NCBI RefSeq assembly: GCF_001870785.1
Contig: NZ_MOLV01000035.1
Span: 1-54,377 of the forward strand
Direction: 5' to 3'
DNA from: Exiguobacterium sp. KRL4
GTDB taxonomy: Bacteria; Bacillota; Bacilli; Exiguobacteriales; Exiguobacteriaceae
DNA: 54,377 nucleotides
The position numbers were made by a program, and so were the translations under genes. Below the pieces are notes generated by a model, which was not told the origin of the DNA, ran no database searches, and worked only from the letters and a program-made list of their open reading frames with translations. Shown here piece by piece: positions 1-7,506 of this stretch (the stretch's first letter is position 1; every line of letters starts with the position of its first letter).

Positions 1-46
1 CATCGTTCAGTTTTCAAAGTCCGATATGTCGTTTGACGACTTTTAA

Positions 47-76
47 ATCTTACAGTAAAGTATTAACTGGTGTCAA
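47..76 (-). promoter_or_regulatory. Downstream (P2) sigma-A promoter of a probable rRNA operon
   Basis: On the minus strand a TTGACA box (71-76) lies 18 bp from TAAGAT (47-52), with an AT-rich upstream stretch that could act as an UP element. The transcript runs off the left edge through TTTGAAAACTGAACGATG (1-18), a sequence of the kind found in Firmicutes pre-16S leaders. The rRNA gene itself is outside the window, so the assignment is inferred. Confidence 0.65.
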
Positions 77-144
77 TGACTTTTTTATAAGTTATTTTTC
101 GTTTTCGACGTGTCCGTATGGCGTGTGCCTCAGCGACATGTATT

Positions 145-173
145 AATATATCAACTCTTCTTTTTCCCGTCAA
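145..173 (-). promoter_or_regulatory. Upstream (P1) sigma-A promoter of a probable rRNA operon
   Basis: TTGACG (168-173) and TATATT (145-150) on the minus strand are separated by 17 bp. The box pair lies about 98 bp upstream of a second good promoter in the same direction. Tandem promoters at this spacing are characteristic of Bacillus rrn operons. It starts just past the kbaA terminator. Confidence 0.6.
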
Positions 174-187
174 CTGTTTTTCTAAAA

Positions 188-246
188 AAATATTAAAAAA
201 AGAGAGTCACCTTTCTAACAGATGATTTTGTCAGAAAGGTGACTCT
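188..246 (-). terminator. Rho-independent terminator after kbaA
   Basis: A perfect 14-bp stem (203-216 pairing with 233-246) is followed on the minus strand by a run of T residues (188-201). It lies 4 bases past the kbaA stop and separates the salA-kbaA operon from the rRNA promoters. Confidence 0.9.
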
Positions 247-250
247 TCGT

Positions 251-856
251 TTATGCTCTTTTTCCAGAAGGTGCCTTGGCTGCAGCCGGTTTTTCCTGCA
301 AGCGGTGCAACATTAAAATTTGATACGCATTACAAACGAGTAACGTGGCAAGTGCCGCCCATAACATCCGCTTGTCTTGCGTCGCCTGAAGTGCCGGAAC
401 CCATTCAATCAATGTGATGACTGTCATCAAAAATAACGTCGGCACGAATGCCGTGAAGTTCGTCTCTCGTGCTTTTGTTCGAGCGACAAAAAACGCAATG
501 ATTAATAACACGACCATTTCCCCGATGTATAGATTCGTCTTTTCGAACCCGAATGCCAATCCCCGTAAATAGATCCCGTCGAATAAGGCAAATGCAATCA
601 AGACGATTTGGACCCGATCCCAGAGCTTAGCCCCTCGGAAAATATCGAGTCCGACCCGGTGAAGGATCAGATATGAAAAGAATCCCATCAAGCTGATTGC
701 AGTCCATGTACTACTGTAAGCCAGTGCCGTGACATATCCGCTAATCGATTGATTCCGGACATACCCTGGTTCAGCAACAAGGTTAAACACGAAGCCGGCG
801 AGCGTTCCGATCAGGAGCGTCATCCAAAACAGCTTCAAAAATCCTTTAGTCTTCAT
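251..856 (-). CDS. kbaA: KinB-signalling pathway activation protein KbaA
   Basis: A 201-residue integral membrane protein with about six hydrophobic segments (roughly 7-27, 41-62, 84-100, 108-125, 135-152, 163-183) and a short basic, Ala/Lys-rich cytoplasmic tail. Length, topology and position immediately after salA match KbaA of Bacillus, which is needed there for activation of the KinB sporulation kinase. It starts 2 bases after the salA stop, so the two are co-transcribed. In Bacillus subtilis gerD sits between salA and kbaA and pdaB follows; both are absent here. In a non-sporulating host its role would have to be something else. Assignment rests on recognition of family and context; function in this organism is unknown. 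Confidence 0.75.
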   Translation of the reverse strand: MKTKGFLKLFWMTLLIGTLAGFVFNLVAEPGYVRNQSISGYVTALAYSSTWTAISLMGFFSYLILHRVGLDIFRGAKLWDRVQIVLIAFALFDGIYLRGLAFGFEKTNLYIGEMVVLLIIAFFVARTKARETNFTAFVPTLFLMTVITLIEWVPALQATQDKRMLWAALATLLVCNAYQILMLHRLQEKPAAAKAPSGKRA

Positions 857-858
857 TT

Positions 859-1890
859 TTATCCCTCTACTTTTTCGATGACACGCGTTGCGAGTTCATT
901 ATAGTGTGTTTCAAATGGATGACCGTCACGATAGATGGACGGTGCGAAATCCGTCTCATTCGCATACGGCTGACCAAGTGGAATCTTAGCTAGAATATCT
1001 GTTTTTAACGCTTCTGACAACTTCTCTCCGCCACCTGAACCAAAGACGTACTCTTTTTCACCTGTCGTCTTGCTTTCGAAATACGCCATGTTCTCGATGA
1101 TACCGAGCAGGCGGTGGTTCGTTTTGATCGCCATCGCCCCGGCGCGTGCTGCAACGAATGCTGCGGTCGCGTGTGGTGTCGTGACAATCAGTTCCTGACA
1201 GCTCGGCAACATCGAATGGATATCGAGCGCGACGTCGCCTGTACCTGGAGGTAAATCCAGCAATAAATAATCCAGTTCGCCCCACTCGACGTCTGAGAAG
1301 AAATTATTTAACATCTTCCCAAGCATCGGACCACGCCAGATGACCGGTGCATTGTCTTCGACGAAGAAGCCCATCGAGATGACTTTGACGCCAAAACGTT
1401 CAGGCGGCACGATCCGGTCATTGACAACCGTCGGACGTGTTTCGATTCCCATCATATCCGGAACACTGAATCCGTAGATATCCGCGTCGATCAAACCGAC
1501 CTTCTTCCCTGCACGTGCCAAGGCAACCGCTAAGTTGACGGATACCGTTGATTTTCCGACGCCCCCTTTACCGGATGCAATTGCGATGAACGTCGTCCCT
1601 GATTCCGGTTTGAGGATAGATGGTGTTGTCGCTGCTTGGATGCCGTGATCACCTAGTGCCTCAAAACGTAAACCAACTGTCTTGAATCCTTTTTCTTTCA
1701 ACTCTTTGACGATTTGTTGCTGTAACGCGAGCTGTTCGCCGGATCCTGCTTGCGCAAGCGCAATTTTGAGACTGACATAGTCTCCCTTGATGCGGACATC
1801 CCGAATCCCGTTCGTATCTGTAAGCGAGCGTTCAATCGTCGGATCGACGAGTTTACCAACCACCTCGCGAATTTCTTGTTCATTCAACAT
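859..1890 (-). CDS. salA: Mrp/ApbC-family P-loop ATPase, SalA type
   Basis: 343 residues. An N-terminal MIP18/DUF59-like domain (about 1-85) precedes a Mrp ATPase domain with a deviant Walker A, GKGGVGKS (107-114), and LLLDLPPGTGD further on. The CxxC motif that many Mrp/Nbp35 iron-sulfur carriers have near the C-terminus is absent: the equivalent stretch after ENMAYF has no cysteine. This fits the Bacillus SalA branch, which acts as an ATP-dependent DNA-binding regulator (it represses scoC), better than an Fe-S carrier. Starts at ATG; an extended -10 promoter is visible upstream. It is followed at 2 bp by kbaA, as in Bacillus apart from the missing gerD. Confidence 0.85.
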   Translation of the reverse strand: MLNEQEIREVVGKLVDPTIERSLTDTNGIRDVRIKGDYVSLKIALAQAGSGEQLALQQQIVKELKEKGFKTVGLRFEALGDHGIQAATTPSILKPESGTTFIAIASGKGGVGKSTVSVNLAVALARAGKKVGLIDADIYGFSVPDMMGIETRPTVVNDRIVPPERFGVKVISMGFFVEDNAPVIWRGPMLGKMLNNFFSDVEWGELDYLLLDLPPGTGDVALDIHSMLPSCQELIVTTPHATAAFVAARAGAMAIKTNHRLLGIIENMAYFESKTTGEKEYVFGSGGGEKLSEALKTDILAKIPLGQPYANETDFAPSIYRDGHPFETHYNELATRVIEKVEG

Positions 1891-1929
1891 AGTGCCTTCC
1901 CCCTGAGAACGTTCGATTTAATCCATTTC

Positions 1930-1958
1930 AGTATAACAAAAATAAGATAGCGCTTGCA
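1930..1958 (-). promoter_or_regulatory. Extended -10 promoter for salA-kbaA
   Basis: Minus-strand TATACT (1930-1935) is preceded by TG one base upstream, the extended -10 signature. The -35 region (about 1953-1958, TGCAAG) is poor, which is tolerated in extended -10 promoters. It lies 40 bp upstream of the salA start. Confidence 0.5.
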
Positions 1959-1962
1959 CATT

Positions 1963-1994
1963 TCGACTCGGAAAGGATGACATTTCCTTGTCGA
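1963..1994. repeat. Inverted repeat just upstream of the salA -35 region
   Basis: Arms TCGAC-TC-GGAAA (1963-1974) and TTTCC-TT-GTCGA (1983-1994) are complementary apart from a 2-base internal mismatch. There is no T-run on either side, so it does not look like a terminator. It could be a protein-binding site controlling salA. Confidence 0.4.
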
Positions 1995-2022
1995 CTTGGA
2001 AGAACCCACGCTGACGACGCCT

Positions 2023-2067
2023 AAAAAAAGAGATCGTCCTCATCGCTACCGCAAAAAGAAGATCCCT
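2023..2067 (-). terminator. Terminator after the M15 peptidase gene
   Basis: AGAGATC (2029-2035) pairs with GATCCCT (2061-2067), with further weaker pairing inside. On the minus strand it is followed by seven T residues (2023-2029). It begins a few bases past the peptidase stop codon. Confidence 0.7.
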
Positions 2068-2072
2068 TGTCT

Positions 2073-2705
2073 TTAAAACATACGATTCCACGTCGCGGGG
2101 CCAACGACCCCGTCGACCGCTAATCCTTGACGCGTTTGATAGGCACGGACGTTTTCAACCGTCTCTGCGTCAAATCGTTTCGTGACCGTCGCTTTGACGG
2201 CGCGTTGAATCCGCTCGATGTCCCGACTGTTCATGTTGACAGCCCCTCTATAAAGGGGTTGACCCGGATACGGAACTAAGGCATCCGTCGTTGATTTGTT
2301 TAATTCAAAGTGTGGATAATCCTTGAACCCGTCCCAATCTCCGCCCCATGAAAAACCTTGGCGTTTCATCGCCTGCACGATTTGTTGAAAGTTGGCATCG
2401 TTAGTAAAGATGGCTTTTGTCCCATCCATCGAATATTGAAACAGATCAACGGCAATCCCCCGGTTATGATTCGATTGTCCTCCGCGGGCGTTCGTGACGA
2501 TTGCTCCCGGCGTCGTCCGTCCTTGCGCATACAGCTTCTCCTGCTCGGCATAGGAACGGAATCCTTGGGCGACGCCGACATAAATGCCTTTGACATGGAG
2601 CTCACGGATGACCTGGCGGGTCTTTCGGGCGACTTCCGGCGAGAGTCCCGGAACATTCAGTTTCCGATTCGCCCGTTCCAGCAACCAACTGACTGATACT
2701 GTCAT
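2073..2705 (-). CDS. Endolysin-like M15 (VanY/CwlK-type) peptidoglycan peptidase with C-terminal PG-binding domain
   Basis: 210 residues. The catalytic domain (about 1-140) carries the M15 zinc site: H80 and D87 in SNHNRGIAVD, and H132 in the PHFE motif, with D129 in the place of the catalytic acid. The layout closely resembles phage L-alanyl-D-glutamate endopeptidases of the Ply500 type and Bacillus CwlK. A peptidoglycan-binding repeat (about 155-210, ending in DGVVGPATWNRMF) follows. No signal peptide or membrane anchor is visible, so the enzyme would be made in the cytoplasm, as phage endolysins are. It sits as a single gene between rpsI and salA, divergent from a small two-helix membrane protein gene. 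A domesticated phage lysin is a reasonable inference; D,D-carboxypeptidase activity is an alternative. Confidence 0.8.
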   Translation of the reverse strand: MTVSVSWLLERANRKLNVPGLSPEVARKTRQVIRELHVKGIYVGVAQGFRSYAEQEKLYAQGRTTPGAIVTNARGGQSNHNRGIAVDLFQYSMDGTKAIFTNDANFQQIVQAMKRQGFSWGGDWDGFKDYPHFELNKSTTDALVPYPGQPLYRGAVNMNSRDIERIQRAVKATVTKRFDAETVENVRAYQTRQGLAVDGVVGPATWNRMF

Positions 2706-2805
2706 CTTTCACCACACTCCTTTCTCATCTGTTCCCGAAAACGGAATCCGGTATACTTGACGGTGGACTTGTTCTCACCAATCAATCGGAAAAAGGAGTT
2801 TTTTG

Positions 2806-3096
2806 ATGAAAAAGATGTTAGTCGTTACGGGCGTCTTGACCGTTCTCTTACATATGGGTTATGCGATCTACTTTTATGCGGTCCATGAAGCAAACGCGAC
2901 TTATCAGCCCGCTCTCCCTGAGAACAGCACCGTGTTAAGTCAGGATACATCATTTGTCGGTCAGGTCGGTTCACAAACGGAGTACGATCCTATTTTTTTT
3001 TTTAAGGATCTTTTCCTGTGGAGCATTCCGCTGACATTCATTGGTTTGATGGCACTTTTATTCCTCATCCGAACCATCCGACGTCGTACATTCTGA
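2806..3096 (+). CDS. Small two-helix membrane protein, unknown function
   Basis: A 96-residue protein and the only plus-strand gene in the window. A strong ribosome site (AAGGAG) lies 8-9 bases before the ATG at 2806. There is a hydrophobic segment at about 5-25, a polar loop of about 40 residues, a second hydrophobic segment at about 67-88, and a basic tail RTIRRRTF. The coding sequence holds an uninterrupted run of 11 T (2993-3003) encoding the FFF stretch, flanked by complementary GATCCT and AGGATC. I do not recognise the family. It is followed by its own strong terminator. The divergent partner is an endolysin-like peptidase, so a holin-like or export role is conceivable but unproven. Confidence 0.7.
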   Translation: MKKMLVVTGVLTVLLHMGYAIYFYAVHEANATYQPALPENSTVLSQDTSFVGQVGSQTEYDPIFFFKDLFLWSIPLTFIGLMALLFLIRTIRRRTF

Positions 3097-3103
3097 ACAA
3101 CAG

Positions 3104-3144
3104 ACCGCTTTTTGACCGCTACCGGTCAGAAAGCGGTTTTTTTT
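3104..3144 (+). terminator. Terminator of the small membrane protein gene
   Basis: A long stem formed by ACCGCTTTTTGACCG and CGGTCAGAAAGCGGT is followed by eight T on the plus strand. It directly follows the stop codon of the 2806-3096 gene. Confidence 0.9.
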
Positions 3145-3148
3145 GCAT

Positions 3149-3181
3149 AAAAAAAATCTCCCACCCGTAAGGATGAGAGAT
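3149..3181 (-). terminator. Terminator of the rplM-rpsI operon
   Basis: An 11-bp stem (3157-3181, with G-U pairs) is followed by a T-run on the minus strand (the A-run at 3149-3156). It lies 7 bases past the rpsI stop, tail to tail with the plus-strand terminator next to it. Confidence 0.85.
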
Positions 3182-3188
3182 AAAACGA

Positions 3189-3581
3189 TTAACGTTTTGA
3201 GAACTGAGGTGCACGACGTGCTGCTTTAAGACCGTATTTTTTACGTTCTTTCATACGAGCATCGCGTGTGAGGAAACCTTTAGCTTTAAGTGTGCCACGG
3301 AAGTCTGGATCCGCTTGAAGAAGAGCACGTGAGATACCGTGACGGATTGCGCCTGCTTGACCAGTGAAGCCGCCGCCTTTGACCGTTACCATGATATCGT
3401 ATTTGCCTTCTGTTTCTGTGAGTACAAGTGGTTCTTTTGCAGTCATGATTAATGTTTCATAACCGAAGTATTCGCTGATATCGCGCCCGTTAACTGTGAC
3501 TTTACCGTCTCCAGCAACGAGGAAAACGCGAGCTGCCGCGCTTTTACGGCGACCAGTGCCGTAGTAACGTACATCTGCCAT
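3189..3581 (-). CDS. rpsI: 30S ribosomal protein S9
   Basis: 130 residues, the usual length. It opens with [14 protein letters not shown] and ends in the conserved basic tail RRAPQFSKR, which reaches the P-site tRNA anticodon stem in the 30S head. Second gene of the rplM-rpsI operon, 24 bp after rplM, with a terminator behind it. Confidence 0.98.
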   Translation of the reverse strand: MADVRYYGTGRRKSAAARVFLVAGDGKVTVNGRDISEYFGYETLIMTAKEPLVLTETEGKYDIMVTVKGGGFTGQAGAIRHGISRALLQADPDFRGTLKAKGFLTRDARMKERKKYGLKAARRAPQFSKR

Positions 3582-3605
3582 CGTGTAGTTCCTCCTAAAT
3601 TCGTA

Positions 3606-4043
3606 TTAACCGCGAAGTTCGTAAACTTCTGGTTGTTGTGCTTCTTGCTTATGAGTATCTCCAGCGTAAACGTGGAGTTTGTTGAACATTTGACGACCGA
3701 GGCTACCTTTTGGAAGCATCCCTTTGATCGCGAGTTCAAGCATACGCTCAGGTTTGTTAGCGAGTAAGTCGCGTGCGACAGTCTGCTTCAAGCCGCCTGG
3801 ATGACCAGAGTGACGGTAGTAGACCTTTTTGTCGAGTTTGTTACCAGTTAATACGATTTTCTCAACGTTGATGAGGATAACGTGATCCCCACAGTCAACG
3901 TGTGGTGTGAACGTAGGTTTGTGCTTACCGCGGAGAAGTGAAGCCACTTCGCTCGAAAGACGACCGAGTGTTTTGCCTTCTGCGTCGATAAGGAGCCATT
4001 TGCGTTCTACATCAGTAGCTTTCGCCATGAAAGTTGTGCGCAT
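3606..4043 (-). CDS. rplM: 50S ribosomal protein L13
   Basis: 145 residues starting [16 protein letters not shown], the same start as Bacillus L13, with the conserved block [15 protein letters not shown] in the middle. L13 is an early-assembly 23S rRNA binding protein. It is the first gene of the rplM-rpsI unit and has its own promoter, which overlaps the end of truA, and a structured leader of about 120 nt that probably mediates feedback control. Confidence 0.98.
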   Translation of the reverse strand: MRTTFMAKATDVERKWLLIDAEGKTLGRLSSEVASLLRGKHKPTFTPHVDCGDHVILINVEKIVLTGNKLDKKVYYRHSGHPGGLKQTVARDLLANKPERMLELAIKGMLPKGSLGRQMFNKLHVYAGDTHKQEAQQPEVYELRG

Positions 4044-4049
4044 GTAAAA

Positions 4050-4167
4050 TACCTCCTAAGGAATTTAAAAATTTCTTTTTTGATTTTTCATTTATTCACT
4101 GTGTGAATCTATCAGAATCTTAGGTGTACGGGGCTAAGATTGTGGTTTCATAATAAATGAAATGCCA
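4050..4167 (-). ncRNA. Probable L13 leader (ribosomal protein autoregulatory RNA)
   Basis: The untranslated leader between the promoter and rplM folds into at least two hairpins on the minus strand: AATCTTAG pairing with CTAAGATT, and TTCAC pairing with GTGAA. An L13 leader element is known upstream of rplM-rpsI in Bacillota. I call this one from position and hairpins; I could not run a covariance model. Confidence 0.5.
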
Positions 4168-4173
4168 ATAAAC

Positions 4174-4202
4174 ATTGTATGTTTTTTAGCGGCTAATGTC
4201 AA
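4174..4202 (-). promoter_or_regulatory. Sigma-A promoter for rplM-rpsI inside the end of truA
   Basis: A consensus TTGACA (4197-4202) is separated by 17 bp from TACAAT (4174-4179). The truA stop codon TGA is part of the -35 hexamer. No terminator precedes it, so rplM-rpsI can also receive read-through from the upstream operon. Confidence 0.8.
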
Positions 4203-4948
4203 ATGCCTTTTTTAGACTCTGGGTAGAAAACTTCCCAAAGGTATAACCCGTGCGGTGGTGCCGTCACACCAGCGACGTTTCGATCTTTCGCTTCGAGCAT
4301 TCGTTTGATGTCTTCCGGAGCAAAACGCCCGCGTCCGACATCAAGCAACGTGCCGACCATGATCCGAATCTGATTGTAGAGAAAACCACTTCCGTGAAAA
4401 CGGAAAATCAGTTCGTCTCCTTGCTCGATCAGTTCCGCCTCATAAATCGTCCGAACACGATTGTCCGTCTCTGTCTTCGCGACACAGAACGAACTAAAGT
4501 CATGAGTCCCGACTAAATACGCTAATCCCAGACGAATTTGCGCCACGTCGAGTGAATACGGAATCAAGACCGATTGATGACGCCGAAACGCATCTTCCGC
4601 CTGACGCACGAAGTACCGATATTCTTTCCCTACTACATCATACCTTGCTTCGAAGTCAGAAGCGACCTCTTTACAGTCCCGAACCCGAATATCGTCCGGT
4701 AATAACGTATTTAACGCCTTCACCATGCTGTCTGGAGCAATCGAAAGTTCCGTATTAAAATGAATGACCTGTCCCTGAGCGTGTACACGGGCATCTGTAC
4801 GTCCGGAGCCGATGACCTTGACCGGATGCTTGTGCATCCGTTCCAGCGTCTTCTCGATCACTTCCTGGATCGTCAGACCGTTCGGTTGCACTTGATACCC
4901 AGAATAGTCCGTCCCATCATACTGAATCGTACATTTAAAACGCCGCAT
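4199..4948 (-). CDS. truA: tRNA pseudouridine synthase A (positions 38-40)
   Basis: 249 residues from the ATG at 4948, preceded by AGGAGGG. This start gives the usual MRRFKCTIQYDG N-terminus; an in-frame upstream extension is rejected. The catalytic Asp is D52 in GSGRTDARVHAQGQ. A C-terminal block with FHGSGFLYNQIRIMVGTL is typical of TruA. The enzyme isomerises U38-U40 in the tRNA anticodon arm. Its start overlaps the ecfT stop by one base, so it is the last gene of the ecfA1-ecfA2-ecfT-truA run, as in Bacillus. Confidence 0.97.
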   Translation of the reverse strand: MRRFKCTIQYDGTDYSGYQVQPNGLTIQEVIEKTLERMHKHPVKVIGSGRTDARVHAQGQVIHFNTELSIAPDSMVKALNTLLPDDIRVRDCKEVASDFEARYDVVGKEYRYFVRQAEDAFRRHQSVLIPYSLDVAQIRLGLAYLVGTHDFSSFCVAKTETDNRVRTIYEAELIEQGDELIFRFHGSGFLYNQIRIMVGTLLDVGRGRFAPEDIKRMLEAKDRNVAGVTAPPHGLYLWEVFYPESKKGI

Positions 4949-5739
4949 CAAAACCCTCCTCGTAAATAAACTAAAAGGAGTCCGAGTGCGATAAGGAGAA
5001 TCATCAGACCCGTATCCCGCCCGGTCCACTTCGACTCGCGGAGCCGTGTTCGGCCTTCACCACCACGGTACCCCCGCGCTTCCATCGCTGTCGCGAGATC
5101 TTCGGCCCGTTTAAAGGCCGAGATGAACAGGGGAATCAGCAGAGGAATGATGGCCCGCAACCGTTCTTTGATCGGACCTGCCGACAAATCGACGCCACGT
5201 GCCTGTTGCGCCTTCATGATCTTCTCCGTCTCTTCTGCCAGGGTCGGCAGGAAACGGAGCGAGATCGACAGCATCAAGGCAATTTCATGCGTCGGGACAC
5301 GGACGACCTTAAACGGTTTAAGCAGCAGCTCAATCGCATCCGTCAGTTCGATCGGTGACGTCGTCAGCGTGACGAGTGTCGTGATCGAGACCAGATAAAA
5401 GAATCGGAGCGAGACGATGATCGCAAGACGTAACCCTTCTTCGTAGATCTTGAACCAGCCGAATTCGAGCAGTACCGCCCCTTCCCGGGTAAACAGCAGC
5501 TGAATGATAAACGTAAAGACGATTAAAAATAAAATCGGCCGTAGTCCTTTTAAGACATAACGGATCGGTAATTTACTGCTCGCGAGCGCCAAAAACGTAA
5601 AGACGAGTAAAAAAAGATTGGTTGCTGCATTGTTGGCCAAAAAGACGAGCGGAATGAAACAAAACGCAAAAATGATTTTGGCGACAGCAGACGAACGGTG
5701 TAAATACGATGTTCCCGGTATATGTTGGCCAACGATCAT
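4948..5739 (-). CDS. ecfT: ECF transporter transmembrane component EcfT
   Basis: 263 residues from an ATG at 5739 that overlaps the ecfA2 stop (ATGA) and follows GGGAGGG. It has about five hydrophobic segments in the N-terminal half and at the C-terminus. The two cytoplasmic coupling-helix signatures QQARGVD and EARGYRGG contact the ATPases. EcfT couples ATP hydrolysis by EcfA1/EcfA2 to the toppling of exchangeable vitamin-binding S components, which are encoded elsewhere. Confidence 0.95.
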   Translation of the reverse strand: MIVGQHIPGTSYLHRSSAVAKIIFAFCFIPLVFLANNAATNLFLLVFTFLALASSKLPIRYVLKGLRPILFLIVFTFIIQLLFTREGAVLLEFGWFKIYEEGLRLAIIVSLRFFYLVSITTLVTLTTSPIELTDAIELLLKPFKVVRVPTHEIALMLSISLRFLPTLAEETEKIMKAQQARGVDLSAGPIKERLRAIIPLLIPLFISAFKRAEDLATAMEARGYRGGEGRTRLRESKWTGRDTGLMILLIALGLLLVYLRGGF

Positions 5740-6593
5740 CGTCTTCCCTCCCGTACATGCAAAATCCACTCAATCAATTCGGCTTCTGTCTGAAGGGCCG
5801 GCCGGTTGACGTTCAACTGATCCGCCATTTGCCAAGCGAATGCTAAGACGTGGGGTAAGTCGAGATGGAATTGACGCAATAACGTTTCTTGACGGAATAG
5901 ACCCATTGGTTCTCCATCATACGCCACTTGCCCGTCTTCCATGACGACGACCCGGTTCGTATATTCGAGCACTTGGTCCATATCGTGTGTGATCAACAGT
6001 AACGTCATCCCGGATTGTGCGTGAAGCTCAGCGAACAGACGAAGCATCTGCTTTCGTCCTTGCGGATCGAGTCCTGCCGTCGGTTCATCGACGATCAACA
6101 CGTCTGGTTGACTAGCGAGTACGCCCGCAATCGCAACACGCCTCATTTGCCCACCAGACAGGTCAAACGGTGAACGTGACCAAAAGACTTCATCCAGCCC
6201 GACGGTACGTAATGCGTCCTTTGCCAAACGTTCAGCTTCTGCCGGTTCATGACCGAAATTCATCGGACCAAACATGACATCCTTCAAGACGGTTTCTTCA
6301 AACAGTTGATATTCCGGGTACTGAAAGACAAGACCCACCCGTTTACGGAGCGCCTTTAAATCTTGTTTTCGTTTTGGTTCGATGATGATGTCATCGACCT
6401 GTACCTTACCGGCAGTCGGCTTCAACAAGCCATTGATGTGTTGGACGAGTGTGGATTTCCCGGAACCGGTATGCCCCACAAACGCAACAAGCGCCCCTGA
6501 CGGAATCTCAAGATTCACATCACGCAGCGCGACTCGTTCAAACGGACTATTGAGTTGGTACGTATAGTTCAATTCCTGGATTAAGATTGGCAT
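5736..6593 (-). CDS. ecfA2: ECF transporter ATPase EcfA2
   Basis: 285 residues. Walker A GHTGSGKST (40-48), Q-loop FQYPEYQLFEETV, signature LSGGQMRR, Walker B VLIVDEPTAGLD and the H-loop LLITHDMDQ are all intact. The start overlaps the ecfA1 end by 13 bp, implying translational coupling and equimolar production of the two ATPases of the energising module. Confidence 0.96.
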   Translation of the reverse strand: MPILIQELNYTYQLNSPFERVALRDVNLEIPSGALVAFVGHTGSGKSTLVQHINGLLKPTAGKVQVDDIIIEPKRKQDLKALRKRVGLVFQYPEYQLFEETVLKDVMFGPMNFGHEPAEAERLAKDALRTVGLDEVFWSRSPFDLSGGQMRRVAIAGVLASQPDVLIVDEPTAGLDPQGRKQMLRLFAELHAQSGMTLLLITHDMDQVLEYTNRVVVMEDGQVAYDGEPMGLFRQETLLRQFHLDLPHVLAFAWQMADQLNVNRPALQTEAELIEWILHVREGRR

Positions 6594-7411
6594 AAGCGGT
6601 TCACCAAGTCTCTTTCATCTAGTATCGTGTCCTCATAAGTAAGACCACGTGCCGAAAGTTGCTCCTGCACCCGGACGACAAATGGAACATCTAGTCCAAT
6701 CTGCTCAAGAAACGCGGATTGTGCAAACACCTCTTGCGGTGTTCCTTCTAATACGATTTGACCCGCATCCATGACAATGACACGACTGGCCCGTAAGACT
6801 TCGTCGAGTTCATGCGTAATGGCAACGACGGCCATCGGATGTTGTTCATATAATTCCTGGACGGTCGACATAACCTCAGTTCGTGCAATCGGATCAAGCA
6901 TCGATGTCGCTTCATCGAGCACGAGAACATCAGGGCGCATCGCAAGCGCCGAGGCGATTGCGACACGCTGCTTCTGTCCGCCGGATAGTTGATGGGGTTC
7001 CCGATCAACAAAATCCGTAAGGCCAACGCGCGCTAGACTGTCGTCGATACGACGAACCATTTCCTCGCGTGGCACGCCCCAATTTTCGAGGGCAAATGCC
7101 ACGTCGTCGCGCACGGTCGTGCCAACGAATTGATTATCCGGATTTTGAAAGACGATACCGATTGCGCGGCGCATCTCCCACAGTTGCTCCGGCACTGCAC
7201 TCGAGAACATCTCGTTGACAGTGACCGTTCCTTGTTCAGGAAGCAACAATCCGTTAAACAACTTCGTCAGCGTTGATTTTCCGGAGCCGTTGTGTCCAAC
7301 GATCGCGACCCATTCCTGCGAACGGATCGTCAGAGAGACATCTTGCAACGCTGGTTGTTCTTGTTCCGGGTAACGATAGGTCACCTGTTCCAACTCAATC
7401 AGCTTTGCCAT
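6581..7411 (-). CDS. ecfA1: ECF transporter ATPase EcfA1
   Basis: 276 residues. Walker A GHNGSGKST (39-47), Q-loop FQNPDNQFVGTTV, signature LSGGQKQR, Walker B VLVLDEATSMLD and H-loop AITHELDE are present. It is the first gene of the ECF module, placed right behind the alpha operon as in most Bacilli, but a terminator-like hairpin lies between rplQ and this gene. A GGAGGAG ribosome site precedes the ATG. Confidence 0.96.
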   Translation of the reverse strand: MAKLIELEQVTYRYPEQEQPALQDVSLTIRSQEWVAIVGHNGSGKSTLTKLFNGLLLPEQGTVTVNEMFSSAVPEQLWEMRRAIGIVFQNPDNQFVGTTVRDDVAFALENWGVPREEMVRRIDDSLARVGLTDFVDREPHQLSGGQKQRVAIASALAMRPDVLVLDEATSMLDPIARTEVMSTVQELYEQHPMAVVAITHELDEVLRASRVIVMDAGQIVLEGTPQEVFAQSAFLEQIGLDVPFVVRVQEQLSARGLTYEDTILDERDLVNRLCQS

Positions 7412-7454
7412 GTCCGCTCCTCCTTCATCAAATCAAAATAATTTCATTTGTAAC

Positions 7455-7488
7455 AAAAGGGCAGAAGCGAGTTACGCACTGCCCTTTT
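7455..7488 (-). terminator. Hairpin terminator after rplQ (possibly leaky)
   Basis: A 10-bp stem, AAAAGGGCAG (7455-7464) with CTGCCCTTTT (7479-7488), has an inner GCG/CGC. On the minus strand its tail is only TTTTGTTA. No strong promoter was seen before ecfA1, so partial read-through from the ribosomal superoperon seems likely. Confidence 0.65.
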
Positions 7489-7506
7489 ATCCGAATCATT
7501 TAAAAA

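Noticed and set aside
2752-2757. Definite sigma-A promoter for the small membrane protein gene
   Set aside because: TATACT is present but no -35 or extended -10 accompanies it, so the promoter was left as a possibility only.
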